Assembly: GCF_024205705.1 (NCBI RefSeq)
Contig: NZ_CP073115.1
Span: 310,001 to 374,000 of the forward strand
Direction: 5' to 3'
From: Neisseria subflava
GTDB lineage: Bacteria > Pseudomonadota > Gammaproteobacteria > Burkholderiales > Neisseriaceae
Length of the DNA: 64,000 nt
Each line of letters opens with the position of its first letter. Position 1 is the stretch's first letter. Below, piece after piece: positions 53,654 through 62,445 of this stretch. The position numbers and the translations under genes were made by a program. The notes beneath the pieces were generated by a model. It was given only the letters and a program-made list of their open reading frames with translations, was not told where the DNA came from and searched no databases.

Positions 53654-54718
53654 TTATTTAACGATTTGGTTCAATTCGCCTTTGGCGTATTTGGTTGCCA
53701 TTTTTTCCAAAGAAATCGGTTTGATTTTGTCGGCTTGGCCTTCGCAACCGAATGCGAGGTAGCGGTCAAGACAGATTTGTTTCATGGCTTCGACGGTTTT
53801 GCTCAAGTATTTGCGCGGGTCGAATTCGGATGGGTTTTCTGCCATGAAGCGGCGGATGGCACCGGTAGAGGCGAGGCGCAAGTCGGTATCGATGTTGACT
53901 TTGCGCACGCCGTGTTTGATGCCTTCGACGATTTCTTCTACAGGTACGCCGTAGGTTTCACCAATTTTGCCGCCGTGTTCGTTGATGACTTTCAGCCATT
54001 CTTGCGGAACGGAGCTGGAACCGTGCATCACGATGTGGGTGTTGGGCAGGGCTTGGTGGATTTCTTTGATGCGGTCGATACGCAATACGTCGCCTGTGGG
54101 CGGACGGGTGAATTTGTATGCACCGTGGCTGGTACCGACGGCAATAGCCAATGCGTCAACGCCGGTATCTTTAACGAAACGTACGGCATCTTCGACGCTG
54201 GTCAGCATTTGGTCGTGGGAAAGTTTGCCCACTGCGCCGACGCCGTCTTCTTCGCCGGCTTCTCCGGTTTCGAGGTTGCCCAATACGCCGATTTCGCCTT
54301 CGACGGACACGCCGCAAGCGTGGGAGAAGTTAACGACGGTACGGGTGGCGTTGACGTTGTATTCGTAAGAAGAAGGGGTTTTGCCGTCTTCCATCAGCGA
54401 GCCGTCCATCATCACAGAGGAGAAGCCCAGTTGGATGGAGCGTTGGCACACATCAGGAGATGCGCCGTGGTCTTGGTGCATTACGACAGGGATGTGCGGG
54501 AATTCTTCAACTGCGGCCAAAATCAGATGGCGCAGGAATGGGGCACCTGCGTATTTGCGTGCGCCTGCGGATGCTTGAACGATAACGGGGGCGTTGACTT
54601 GGTCGGCCGCCTCCATGATGGCGCGCATCTGTTCGAGGTTGTTAACGTTGAATGCGGGCAGACCGTAGCTGTTTTCGGCAGCATGGTCCAATAATTGGCG
54701 CATGGATACGAGTGCCAT
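53654..54718 (-). CDS. fba: Class II fructose-bisphosphate aldolase
   Basis: Zinc-dependent glycolytic and gluconeogenic aldolase. PVVMHQDHGASPDVCQRSIQLGFSSVMMDGS contains the zinc and catalytic residues. GTSHGAYKF, VMHGSSSVP and VNIDTDLRLAST bind the substrate phosphates. At 354 residues it is of the CbbA type. GGAGCTTCTC precedes the ATG. Meningococcal Fba has also been described on the cell surface, a role not visible in the sequence. Confidence 0.97.
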   Translation of the reverse strand: MALVSMRQLLDHAAENSYGLPAFNVNNLEQMRAIMEAADQVNAPVIVQASAGARKYAGAPFLRHLILAAVEEFPHIPVVMHQDHGASPDVCQRSIQLGFSSVMMDGSLMEDGKTPSSYEYNVNATRTVVNFSHACGVSVEGEIGVLGNLETGEAGEEDGVGAVGKLSHDQMLTSVEDAVRFVKDTGVDALAIAVGTSHGAYKFTRPPTGDVLRIDRIKEIHQALPNTHIVMHGSSSVPQEWLKVINEHGGKIGETYGVPVEEIVEGIKHGVRKVNIDTDLRLASTGAIRRFMAENPSEFDPRKYLSKTVEAMKQICLDRYLAFGCEGQADKIKPISLEKMATKYAKGELNQIVK

Positions 54719-54868
54719 GAGAAGCTCCTGAAGTAGTGAAGGGTAAATTTATCCGATAAATTATAATGTTTTTTGAAATGAAAAACTACAAGCTGCTACA
54801 TTGTTTTTATATATTAACGAACAGGGTCTCGGTTTATAATGGCGTGGTATTGAAAACGGGTGTGCAAA

Positions 54869-55297
54869 ATGGATAGGATTTCGGTGGCCAAGTGTGATAA
54901 GCCTTTGTTTCAGACGGCCTTGACGGTGCAGGTGGGCGATGTGAACTATGGCGGCCATTTGGCGAACGATGCTGTGTTGCGTTTGTGCCATGAAGTGCGG
55001 ATGCGTTGGTTGGCGAAGCTGGGTTGGAGCGAAATGGATGCTGGAGGGGCAGGCCTGATTATGGCGGATGCGGCGGTGCAGTATTTGGCGCAAGGTCATC
55101 ATGGCGATGAGCTGTCGGTAGAAATGGGGGCGGCAGGCATGGCCGGTGTGGGCTTTTCTTTGTTGTACCGTATCCGCAGGATTTCAGACGGCCTTGTGCT
55201 GGCGAAAGTACAGACAGGCATGGTGTGTTTTGATTATGGCAAACAACGCGTCTGCCGTCTGCCTTCGGCCTTGAAAGCAGCATTGGAGGCCGTCTGA
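54869..55297 (+). CDS. Acyl-CoA thioesterase-like protein (hotdog fold)
   Basis: YbgC/4HBT-type thioesterase of 142 residues. The start FQTALTVQVGDVNYGGHLANDAVLRLCHEVRMRWLAKLGWSE matches the family, where the Asp/Asn-rich YGGHLAND takes the active-site place. The ATG at 54869 is preferred to the GTG at 54860. It ends one base before the xerC start, so the two genes form a transcription unit. A DUS overlaps its 3' end. Confidence 0.82.
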   Translation: MDRISVAKCDKPLFQTALTVQVGDVNYGGHLANDAVLRLCHEVRMRWLAKLGWSEMDAGGAGLIMADAAVQYLAQGHHGDELSVEMGAAGMAGVGFSLLYRIRRISDGLVLAKVQTGMVCFDYGKQRVCRLPSALKAALEAV

Positions 55298-55298
55298 A

Positions 55299-56195
55299 AT
55301 GGCGGAATCAAATAATTTTGCGCTTCATCTTGAACGCTATCTGAAAACCTTGCTGCAACAAGGCAAGTCGGAGCATACCGTTTCCGCTTATCGGCGCGAT
55401 TTGAGTGAATTGATGCGCCTATTGCCCGATAATCTGGAAAACGGTCTGCCGACGCGCCGTGATTTTGTGGCGGTATTGAAAAAGCTGTCGCAAAAGGGCT
55501 TGAGCGAAAGCAGCTTGGCGCGGAAATTGTCGGTATGGCGGCAGTATTGCAGTTGGCTGGTGCAGATAGAAGTCATGGAAAGCGATCCGACATTTAATAT
55601 GAAAGCGCCGCGCCTGCCCGAACGCTTGCCTAAAGCACTACCGCAAGAACCTTTAAACCATATCCTTGACCATGCGCCTGTTGATGACGAATTGGACGTG
55701 CGCGATAAGGCCATGTTTGAATTGATGTATGGTAGCGGTTTGCGCCTGAGCGAGATACAAGGTTTGAATCTGGACGGTATCGTTTTGGACGAAGGCTGGG
55801 TCAGTGTGAAGGGTAAAGGCGGCAAGCAGCGGCAAGTGCCTTTGGTGGGCAAGAGCATTGCGGCATTGCGTGATTATTTGGCAGTGCGTATTGCCAAAGA
55901 GGGCGAGCAGGCCTTGTTTACTAATAAGAACGGCGGCAGGCTGGGGCAACGTCAAATTCAAAAACGCCTGCAGGCGTGGGCAGTGCGCGTGGGCAGCGCC
56001 AGCCATATCTCGCCGCACATGATGCGCCACAGCTATGCAACCCATCTTTTGCAGGCATCGGGCGATATCCGCGCCGTACAGGAATTGTTGGGCCACAGCA
56101 ACCTTTCCGCTACGCAAGTTTATACAAAGCTGGATTTCGACCATTTGGCGCGCGTTTATGATGAGGCGCACCCAAGGGCGAAACGGAAAAAATAA
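55299..56195 (+). CDS. xerC: Tyrosine recombinase XerC
   Basis: Site-specific recombinase that works with XerD at dif to resolve chromosome dimers. An N-terminal SAM-like core-binding domain (about 1-95) precedes the catalytic domain. Catalytic residues: Arg in GSGLRLSEIQGL, Lys in KGKGGKQRQVPL, His-x-x-Arg in HMMRHSYATHLL, His in LGHSNLS and the nucleophile Tyr in TQVYTKLDF. The tail DHLARVYDEAHPRAKRK is typical of XerC, not XerD. It is paired with the thioesterase gene upstream. Confidence 0.94.
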   Translation: MAESNNFALHLERYLKTLLQQGKSEHTVSAYRRDLSELMRLLPDNLENGLPTRRDFVAVLKKLSQKGLSESSLARKLSVWRQYCSWLVQIEVMESDPTFNMKAPRLPERLPKALPQEPLNHILDHAPVDDELDVRDKAMFELMYGSGLRLSEIQGLNLDGIVLDEGWVSVKGKGGKQRQVPLVGKSIAALRDYLAVRIAKEGEQALFTNKNGGRLGQRQIQKRLQAWAVRVGSASHISPHMMRHSYATHLLQASGDIRAVQELLGHSNLSATQVYTKLDFDHLARVYDEAHPRAKRKK

Positions 56196-56205
56196 TTTTG
56201 TTTGA

Positions 56206-56242
56206 ATCAGGCCGTCTGAAAGAATGTTTTCAGACGGCCTGA
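56206..56242 (+). terminator. DUS-type terminator after xerC
   Basis: CAGGCCGTCTGAAA and TTTTCAGACGGCCTG pair across a short loop, without a strong T-run. Confidence 0.7.
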
Positions 56243-56400
56243 TGTTTTATTGATGGTAAAAATGTAGATGATTTGAAACCATTTGAGTTTTTATCGGTCT
56301 GATGAGGTTTAAATATTCGCCTGATGTGCGGATGGCATAAAGATTGTAAGAGTCGATGGCTTTTTTAATACCGTTTATCTTTTCAGATGGCCGCTTGTTT

Positions 56401-56419
56401 GATAATATTAGTAATGAGA
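56401..56419. promoter_or_regulatory. Putative Fur box upstream of tonB
   Basis: GATAATATTAGTAATGAGA matches the Fur consensus at 12 of 19 positions. It lies about 130 bases before tonB in the 354-base gap after xerC. Confidence 0.5.
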
Positions 56420-56423
56420 GCTA

Positions 56424-56440
56424 ATATCATATTATGATAT
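56424..56440. promoter_or_regulatory. Perfect 17-bp palindrome upstream of tonB
   Basis: ATATCATA-T-TATGATAT is symmetric at every position and directly follows the Fur-like site. The TCAT/ATGA content resembles Fur hexamers, suggesting an extended or dimeric operator. Confidence 0.5.
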
Positions 56441-56476
56441 ACAGCCTTTAAAACAGCAGGTCTATAAACTTTCTCT

Positions 56477-56494
56477 ATAAGCATTAATGCTTAT
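56477..56494. promoter_or_regulatory. Perfect 18-bp palindrome in the tonB leader
   Basis: ATAAGCATTAATGCTTAT is fully self-complementary, 56 bases before the tonB start. It may be an operator, or a weak hairpin followed by TTTT. Confidence 0.4.
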
Positions 56495-56549
56495 TTTGAC
56501 TGTAAAACGACTTGCAAACGGGAATTGTTGCTATTAACATAACGGAATT

Positions 56550-57478
56550 ATGGATAAAAAACGAATTTTAACTCCAGCCGTCGTGACTTCCGTTGCGTTG
56601 ATTCACGTCGGTTTGGTTGCACTTTTATGGCACGCGCACAAACCGCCTCCTGTCGAAATGGCGAATATTGAATTTGTCGATTTAGGCGATTTCGGCGGTG
56701 GCGACGGTAGTCCTGAGGGCGAAGGCGCACCTGCCGCCCCGAGCCTACCCCCGAACAACCGAAACCCAAGCCGAAACCCAAACCTAAGCCTGTCGAGCCG
56801 CCCAAACCTGTTATCAAACCTGTGGTAACGAAAAAAGAAAAAGCGGATATCGTACAGCAAAAGGAAAAACCGAAACCTATCGAGAAACCTAAGCCCGAGC
56901 CTAAGCCGGAACCCAAACCAGAGCCGAAGCCCGAGCCAAAACCTGAACCAAAACCAGAGCCGAAGGCAGAACCTAAACCATCTCCCAAAGCATCTGAACA
57001 CTCAGGCAGCAAAACCGGGCCGAATACTGCTGAAAACGGTAAAGGCAACGGTGAAGGTAAGGCCTTGAGCGGAGAAGGAAAAGGCAACGGCGGCGGTACG
57101 AAAGGTACAGGCAGCGGCCGTGGCGAAGGCAGCGGATCCGGCAGCGGCGGTGCGAAAGGCGAACATGGCTCCGGTACCGGTGGCGGAGGTGGTGGCAGCG
57201 GTACAGGTGCCGGCAGCAGTAAAGGCAATCCGGCAAAAGGAACCTGCCATATTCCAAGACCTCCGTATCCTTCATTGTCCACTGAAAATGGTGAAGAGGG
57301 CTTGGTTGTTTTGAAAGTCTTGGTTGGTCCCGGCGGTAAAGTGGATTCAATTAGTGTCAATAAATCAAGTGGTTATAGTCGTCTGGATAATGCAGCGCGT
57401 AAAGCCGTTAAAGATGGTAGCTGTCATGCAAGCGTTTGGACTGAATTTAAAGTACCTGTCAAATTCACGCTTGAATAA
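56550..57478 (+). pseudogene. tonB: TonB energy transducer, frameshifted
   Basis: Inner-membrane protein linking proton motive force to outer-membrane receptors. The N-terminal anchor reads PAVVTSVALIHVGLVALLWHAH. In the annotated frame the protein runs off after GEGAPAAP and stops at 56828. The next frame continues with EPTPEQPKPKPK, an (EPKP)n spacer at about 56890-56980, a glycine-rich segment and the TonB C-terminal domain (PPYPSLSTENGEEG, VPVKFTLE). One extra C in the C-run at 56737-56740 would join them into about 310 residues. Either the base is missing from the assembly or tonB is broken. exbB and exbD follow intact. Confidence 0.88.
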
Positions 57479-57580
57479 GTATCTAGGCCTAAGCTGATTG
57501 ATTAGAAAATATATGCTGTTGGGAAATAATTTTAAATGACCCGATAGAAATTTTAATTTTATTTTTAACTTGGAAAAATT

Positions 57581-58240
57581 ATGGATTTAAGTTTAGTTTT
57601 CAAATCAGGTGATGTGGTACTGATTGGTGTATTTGTCCTGATGTTGTTGATGAGTGTGGTGACTTGGAGCGTCATTGTGATCCGCTGCATCAAATACCGC
57701 AAAGCGAAAAAGGGCAATGCTCAGGTAAAAGAGTTGATGCTGAATGCGTTTACGCTGGCTGATGCCGTACAAAAAGCCACAGCGGTAGAAGCACCGATGA
57801 GCAATGTTGCCGATGAGTCTCTGCGCGCATACCAAAACTACCGTCAAACGACAAGCAAATCGCTGATTGACGAATTGCCTTTGAACGAATACTTGGTTGT
57901 TCACATCCGCAACAGCATGTCCCAAACCATGCGTCAGTTCGACTACGGCATGACCGCGTTGGCCTCCATCGGCGCAACCGCTCCGTTTATCGGCCTGTTG
58001 GGTACTGTTTGGGGTATTTACCATGCCCTGATCGGCATCAGCGAAAGCGGCCAAATGAGCATTGCTGCTGTAGCCGGCCCGATTGGCGAGGCTTTGGTAT
58101 CGACTGCCGTCGGCCTGTTTGTGGCGATTCCGGCCGTATTGGCGTACAACTTCCTCAATCGCGGTACAAAAACCATCGCGCAAGATATGGACGCATTTGC
58201 ACATGACCTGCATGTCCGCCTTCTGAACCAAAAGGATTAA
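57581..58240 (+). CDS. exbB: ExbB biopolymer transport protein
   Basis: MotA/TolQ/ExbB proton-channel subunit of the TonB motor. Three transmembrane helices lie about residues 12-35, 125-150 and 165-195. The conserved GATAPFIGLLGTVWGIYHALIGI and the GPIGEALVSTAVGLFVAIPAVLAYN helices are present. The length is 219 residues. It follows tonB by 102 bases and precedes exbD by three bases, in the tonB-exbB-exbD order known in Neisseria. Confidence 0.96.
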   Translation: MDLSLVFKSGDVVLIGVFVLMLLMSVVTWSVIVIRCIKYRKAKKGNAQVKELMLNAFTLADAVQKATAVEAPMSNVADESLRAYQNYRQTTSKSLIDELPLNEYLVVHIRNSMSQTMRQFDYGMTALASIGATAPFIGLLGTVWGIYHALIGISESGQMSIAAVAGPIGEALVSTAVGLFVAIPAVLAYNFLNRGTKTIAQDMDAFAHDLHVRLLNQKD

Positions 58241-58243
58241 ACC

Positions 58244-58678
58244 ATGGCTTTCGGATCAATGAATTCCGGCGATGATGCGCCGATGTCGGATATCAACGTT
58301 ACGCCTTTGGTGGACGTGATGCTGGTGTTGCTGATTGTATTTATGATTACCATGCCGGTGCTGACCCACTCGATTCCTTTGGAGTTGCCGACTGCTTCGG
58401 AAAAAGCGGCGAAAGAGGATAAGCAGCCTAAAGATCCTTTGCGTTTGAGCATTGATGCCAGTGGTGCTTATATCGTTGGCGGAGATTCAGATACCAAAGT
58501 GGATTTGGCAACGGTAACCGCCAAGCTGAAAGAAGCCAAAGCGAAAAACGAAGATGTGATTGTGGCGATTGCGGCGGATAAAGCGGTTGAATACGATTAT
58601 GTCAACCAAGCCCTGCAAGCGGCGCGCGAAGCCGGTATCAGCAAAATCGGTTTTGTAACGGAAACCAAAGCGCAATAA
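58244..58678 (+). CDS. exbD: ExbD biopolymer transport protein
   Basis: Single-span subunit of the TonB motor. The transmembrane helix contains the proton-carrying aspartate in SDINVTPLVDVMLVLLIVFMIT (about residue 26). A periplasmic domain ends with YDYVNQALQAAREAGISKIGFVTE. The length is 144 residues. Start is coupled closely to exbB, and a DUS-type terminator follows. Confidence 0.96.
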   Translation: MAFGSMNSGDDAPMSDINVTPLVDVMLVLLIVFMITMPVLTHSIPLELPTASEKAAKEDKQPKDPLRLSIDASGAYIVGGDSDTKVDLATVTAKLKEAKAKNEDVIVAIAADKAVEYDYVNQALQAAREAGISKIGFVTETKAQ

Positions 58679-58693
58679 TCTTTTGAATACAGT

Positions 58694-58737
58694 CAAGGCC
58701 GTCTGAAATTTGAGTAAAGTTTCAGACGGCCTTTTGT
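58694..58737 (+). terminator. DUS-type terminator after exbD
   Basis: AAGGCCGTCTGAAATTT and AAAGTTTCAGACGGCCTTTTG form a stem with a T-run. Confidence 0.8.
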
Positions 58738-58810
58738 TGTATTTGGTAACTATATGTCCAGGCTGTATAATTAGCGGATTAAATTGAATAATGACAATAC
58801 AGGAACCGCC

Positions 58811-60472
58811 ATGACAGAAACCATCGAACGCGACAGTATGCAATACGATGTCGTGATTGTCGGCGCAGGCCCGTCGGGTTTATCCGCCGCCATCAAACTC
58901 AAGCAGCTTGCTGAAAAGAATGGACGCGAAATCAGTGTTTGTGTGGTGGAGAAGGGTTCGGAGGCCGGTGCGCACTCGCTTGCCGGTGCCATCATCGATC
59001 CGATTTCTTTGAATGAGCTGATTCCCGATTGGAAAGAAAAAGGCGCGCCGCTGACGCGTACAGTGACGAAGGACAGGGTTTTGTTCCTGACCGAGAAAAA
59101 AGCGTTCAATCTACCCGTTACCCCGAATTTCGACAACCATGCGAACTATATTGCCAGCTTGGGCGAAGTCGTGCGCTGGCTGGCAGAGCAGGCGGAAAGT
59201 TTAGGCGTGGAAATCTATCCGGGCTTTGCCGCCGCCGAAGTGCTGTATCACGAAGACGGTTCGGTCAAAGGCATTGCGACCGGTAATATGGGCGTGGGCA
59301 AAGACGGCGAACCGACCGATTCATTCCAGCCAGGCATGGAGCTTTGGGCGCAGCAAACCCTGTTTGCCGAAGGCTGCCGCGGTTCGCTTTCCAAACAAGT
59401 CATCGAACGTTTCCAGCTCGACCAAAACAGCGAGCCGCAAACTTACGGCTTGGGCATTAAAGAAATTTGGGAAGTGCCGTCTGAAAAACATCAGCCCGGT
59501 TTGGTGATGCACAGTGCAGGCTGGCCGCTCGACAGCAAAACCTACGGCGGCTCGTTTATTTATCATTTTGACGAAAACAAAGTCGCTGTCGGCTTTGTGG
59601 TCGGTTTGGATTATCAAAACCCTTATCTGTCGCCGTTTGAAGAGTTCCAACGTTTCAAAACCCATCCTGAAATCCGCAAAACCTTTGAAGGCGGCCGCCG
59701 TATCGCGTATGGCGCGCGTTCGCTGATTGAAGGTGGTTTGCAAAGCCTGCCGAAGCTCTCGTTTAAAGGCGGCGTTTTAATCGGCGATGCCGCAGGTTTC
59801 CTGAATATGCCACGCATCAAAGGCATCCATACGGCCATGAAATCCGCCATGCTTGCCGCAGAAGCAGTGTTCCCTATGTTGGAAAACCTCGAAGAAGTGG
59901 AAAGCTTCGACAGCGGCAAAGAGACCACCGATTATCAGCAACGCTTTGAACAAAGCTGGCTGTATCAAGAGCTTTACGCCGCGCGCAATGTCCGTCCGTC
60001 ATTCAAGTGGGGCGTTTACCTCGGCTCAATCTATACCGGTATCGACCAGATGATTTTCAGAGGCAAAGCCCCTTGGACTTTGAAACATCACGGCAAAGAC
60101 AACGAGCAGCTTAAAAAAGCAGCCGAATGCAAGCCGATTGATTATCCGAAGCCCGACGGCGTGTTGACCTTCGACCGTTTGAGTAGCGTTTTCCTCGCCA
60201 ATCTCGCGCACGAAGAAAACCAGCCAGACCATTTGGTACTGAAAAATCCGCAGGTCATGATAGACGTAAACTACAAAGAATACGCCTCGCCCGAAACCCG
60301 CTATTGTCCGGCCGGCGTATATGAAATCGTCGAAGAAAACGGCAGCCCGCGTCTGCAAATCAACGCCGCCAACTGCGTTCATTGCAAAACGTGCGACATC
60401 AAAGACCCGACGCAAAACATCACTTGGATTTGCCCCGAAGGCGGGAGCGGACCAAATTACGGCGGGATGTAA
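58811..60472 (+). CDS. etfD: Electron transfer flavoprotein-ubiquinone oxidoreductase
   Basis: Membrane-associated FAD/4Fe-4S enzyme passing electrons from electron-transfer flavoprotein to ubiquinone. The FAD-binding start is YDVVIVGAGPSGLSAAIKLKQL. A ubiquinone-binding region lies in the middle (GLGIKEIWEVP). The C-terminal ferredoxin-like cysteines are CPAGVYE, CVHCKTCDIKDPTQNITW and CPEGG. The ATG at 58811 after AGGA gives 554 codons; the TTG at 58784 is rejected. EtfA and EtfB are not in the window. Confidence 0.95.
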   Translation: MTETIERDSMQYDVVIVGAGPSGLSAAIKLKQLAEKNGREISVCVVEKGSEAGAHSLAGAIIDPISLNELIPDWKEKGAPLTRTVTKDRVLFLTEKKAFNLPVTPNFDNHANYIASLGEVVRWLAEQAESLGVEIYPGFAAAEVLYHEDGSVKGIATGNMGVGKDGEPTDSFQPGMELWAQQTLFAEGCRGSLSKQVIERFQLDQNSEPQTYGLGIKEIWEVPSEKHQPGLVMHSAGWPLDSKTYGGSFIYHFDENKVAVGFVVGLDYQNPYLSPFEEFQRFKTHPEIRKTFEGGRRIAYGARSLIEGGLQSLPKLSFKGGVLIGDAAGFLNMPRIKGIHTAMKSAMLAAEAVFPMLENLEEVESFDSGKETTDYQQRFEQSWLYQELYAARNVRPSFKWGVYLGSIYTGIDQMIFRGKAPWTLKHHGKDNEQLKKAAECKPIDYPKPDGVLTFDRLSSVFLANLAHEENQPDHLVLKNPQVMIDVNYKEYASPETRYCPAGVYEIVEENGSPRLQINAANCVHCKTCDIKDPTQNITWICPEGGSGPNYGGM

Positions 60473-60495
60473 TTTACTGTTTTAAAGTCAAAATC

Positions 60496-60531
60496 TAAAG
60501 GCCGTCTGAAAAGTTTCAGACGGCCTCTATC
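60496..60531 (+). terminator. DUS-type terminator after the ETF oxidoreductase
   Basis: AAAGGCCGTCTGAAAAG and TTTCAGACGGCCTC form a stem with a tiny loop before folP. Confidence 0.7.
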
Positions 60532-60556
60532 CTATTATTTCATCAATGGAAGCATT

Positions 60557-61408
60557 ATGAACACGCACATTTGGCAGGCAGGCCGATTTGAAATCGCCTT
60601 AGACAAACCGAAAATCATGGGCATTGTCAATCTGACCCCCGATTCATTTTCCGATGGCGGCACCTATTCGCAAAATGTCCAAATAGCATTGGCACATGCC
60701 GAGCAGTTGCTGAAAGACGGTGCGGATATTCTCGATATCGGCGGCGAATCTACCCGTCCGGGTTCGGATGATGTTTCTCTCGAAGAAGAATGGGCCAGGG
60801 TGCAGCCGGTTTTGGCGGAAGTCGCCAAGTGGAATGTTCCCGTCAGTTTGGACACGCGCCGCACGGTGATTATGGAAAAAGCCTTGGCGCAAGGCGGCGT
60901 GGACATTATCAACGATGTTGCCGCATTGAGTGATGAAGGCGCAGTCGCATTGCTGGCGCAACAGCCGAATACAGGCGTGTGTCTCATGCACATGCAGGGT
61001 TTGCCCAAAACCATGCAGCTGAATCCGCAATATCAAGATGTCGTCGAAGAAGTCGCGCGTTATTTAAAAGCACGTGCGGCAGAATGCGTTCAAGCAGGCA
61101 TTGCCCCTGAACGCATCACGCTAGACCCCGGCTTCGGTTTCGGCAAAAACCTGCAACACAACATTACCCTGATAAAACATTTGCCTGAATTGATGGAAGC
61201 AACCGGATTCCCACTTCTGATCGGCGTATCGCGCAAACGTATGATTGGCGAGCTGACAGGCGAACAAGATGCCGCCAAACGCGTACACGGCAGCGTCGCA
61301 GCCGCTTTGGCCACAGTGGCTAGAGGAGCGCAAATCATCCGTGTTCACGATGTCAAAGCAACATCGGACGCTTTGAAAGTTTGGGAAGCATTGGGTATAT
61401 CGGCATAA
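60557..61408 (+). CDS. folP: Dihydropteroate synthase
   Basis: Folate pathway enzyme and sulfonamide target that condenses p-aminobenzoate with dihydropterin pyrophosphate. Signatures are IMGIVNLTPDSFSDGGTYS, DIGGESTRPGSDDVSLEEEW, DPGFGFGKNLQHN and GVSRKRMIGELTGE. The length is 283 residues. No insertion is seen in the loops where sulfonamide-resistant meningococci carry extra residues, although individual substitutions cannot be judged without an alignment. Confidence 0.96.
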   Translation: MNTHIWQAGRFEIALDKPKIMGIVNLTPDSFSDGGTYSQNVQIALAHAEQLLKDGADILDIGGESTRPGSDDVSLEEEWARVQPVLAEVAKWNVPVSLDTRRTVIMEKALAQGGVDIINDVAALSDEGAVALLAQQPNTGVCLMHMQGLPKTMQLNPQYQDVVEEVARYLKARAAECVQAGIAPERITLDPGFGFGKNLQHNITLIKHLPELMEATGFPLLIGVSRKRMIGELTGEQDAAKRVHGSVAAALATVARGAQIIRVHDVKATSDALKVWEALGISA

Positions 61409-61456
61409 TACCCGAATAGAAAACCAACAGGCCGTCTGAAACATTGGCCCGGTATC

Positions 61457-61484
61457 TTGAACAAGCAACAAGTTATGCTATAAT
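61457..61484 (+). promoter_or_regulatory. tRNA promoter
   Basis: TTGAAC and TATAAT are separated by 16 bases, ending 17 bases before the tRNA. Confidence 0.75.
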
Positions 61485-61501
61485 CCGCATCTACTCTTGA
61501 C

Positions 61502-61577
<76 letters not shown>

Positions 61578-61585
61578 AATATTAA

Positions 61586-61619
61586 AAATGCCCGAGGCTT
61601 TTGGCTTCGGGCATTTTTG
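61586..61619 (+). terminator. Intrinsic terminator of the tRNA
   Basis: AAATGCCCGAGGC and GCTTCGGGCATTT form a stem (one G-T) with a TTTTG loop and a T-run. Confidence 0.9.
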
Positions 61620-61633
61620 TATTCATTGTTTTT

Positions 61634-61820
61634 GATGGGGTTAACATTCAAATTGATAAAGGTGAAGAGATAATTTACACTGCGAAATTAGGTTCAGGTA
61701 GTGGATTTTCGACAAATGGAACTATGGGGTGGTAATGGAAAGCATTTAAGAAAAAAAACACCAAATATAAGATTAAAAGCACCAATATCTAAGTTTAGTG
61801 CAAATGTAAGGAAAAATTAA
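61634..61820 (+). pseudogene. Remnant of a toxin-like C-terminal module
   Basis: Reading GAT at 61634 gives DGVNIQIDKGEEIIYTAKLG and GSGSGFSTNGTM, then a stop. Skipping one G in the G-run at 61727-61730 continues with GGNGKHLRKKTPNIRLKA and PISKFSANVRKN to a stop at 61820. There is no start codon or N-terminal partner. Basic glycine/lysine-rich C-termini, low GC and a small membrane ORF starting at the very next base fit a polymorphic toxin tail with its immunity gene. The family is not identified. Confidence 0.5.
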
Positions 61821-61988
61821 ATGATAGCATTAATACCTTATATATTTTTTGGTTTGATATTTTTGTATCTTGTTACTATAGTAACTAATTTTGTATTGGT
61901 CTATAAAATTCTAAAATCAGAAGGAATGACCTTAAGTTTTTTAGGGTTTTATTTGGGTGGAAAAAAATATCAAATAGATCTTATTTAA
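61821..61988 (+). CDS. Small membrane protein, possible immunity protein, probably frameshifted
   Basis: A 55-residue ORF starting immediately after the toxin-like stop, with AAGGAAAAA as ribosome binding site. One transmembrane helix (PYIFFGLIFLYLVTIVTNFV) is evident. The frame ends in a TAA soon after an A7 run at 61960-61966. One more A would continue into RSYLRALRINCIFATIIF and LLEAYHYIL, a second helix, ending at 62059. This suggests a two-span protein broken by a slippage event. Function is inferred from position only. Confidence 0.5.
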   Translation: MIALIPYIFFGLIFLYLVTIVTNFVLVYKILKSEGMTLSFLGFYLGGKKYQIDLI

Positions 61989-62103
61989 GGGCATTAAGAA
62001 TAAATTGTATCTTTGCTACAATTATTTTTCTGTTAGAAGCTTATCATTATATTTTGTGATTTTGCTTCCTAAGCCCCATAACTACGACCCCAGGTAGAAT
62101 ACA

Positions 62104-62445
62104 ATGAAGAATAATGTTAAAAATTGGACAACGGAAGAAGTCAAGCAATCATTAGATGAATTTAATGATGTTTTAATTAAAAATACTTTTCTTCTTCAGT
62201 ATCTGAAAAAAGAGTTTTCAGCTTCAAGTGCTTATTGTTTGTCTATGCTGCCTGAAGAAGAAGATATATATGAAATATTGGTTAATGGGAATATTATTGT
62301 TGATTTAGAATTTAATAAACATACAAATGAAACAGTTGTTATTAATGTTACTGATGTTGATGAATACTTGAAAACTTTAACCAATGAGAGTGGTAGAGTA
62401 TTTTTTACATTAGCAAAAGAAATCGGCAAACAGAAAAACATTTAA
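62104..62445 (+). CDS. Small acidic protein of unknown function, candidate orphan immunity protein
   Basis: An intact 113-residue ORF (MKNNVKNWTTEEVKQSLDEF at the start) with no signal or membrane segment. It is acidic, and its codons are much more AT-rich than those of flanking genes. AGGTAGAATACA precedes the ATG. It sits between two toxin-like remnants, the usual place of an immunity gene in polymorphic-toxin cassettes. No known family is recognised. Confidence 0.6.
   Translation: MKNNVKNWTTEEVKQSLDEFNDVLIKNTFLLQYLKKEFSASSAYCLSMLPEEEDIYEILVNGNIIVDLEFNKHTNETVVINVTDVDEYLKTLTNESGRVFFTLAKEIGKQKNI

Noticed and set aside
53666..54694. 342-codon open frame on the plus strand
   Set aside because: Antisense to fba, whose motifs are unmistakable; the translation has no family features.
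56548..57360. Proline/glycine-rich 270-codon frame antisense to tonB
   Set aside because: The repeats are the complement of the (EPKP)n and glycine-rich parts of TonB.
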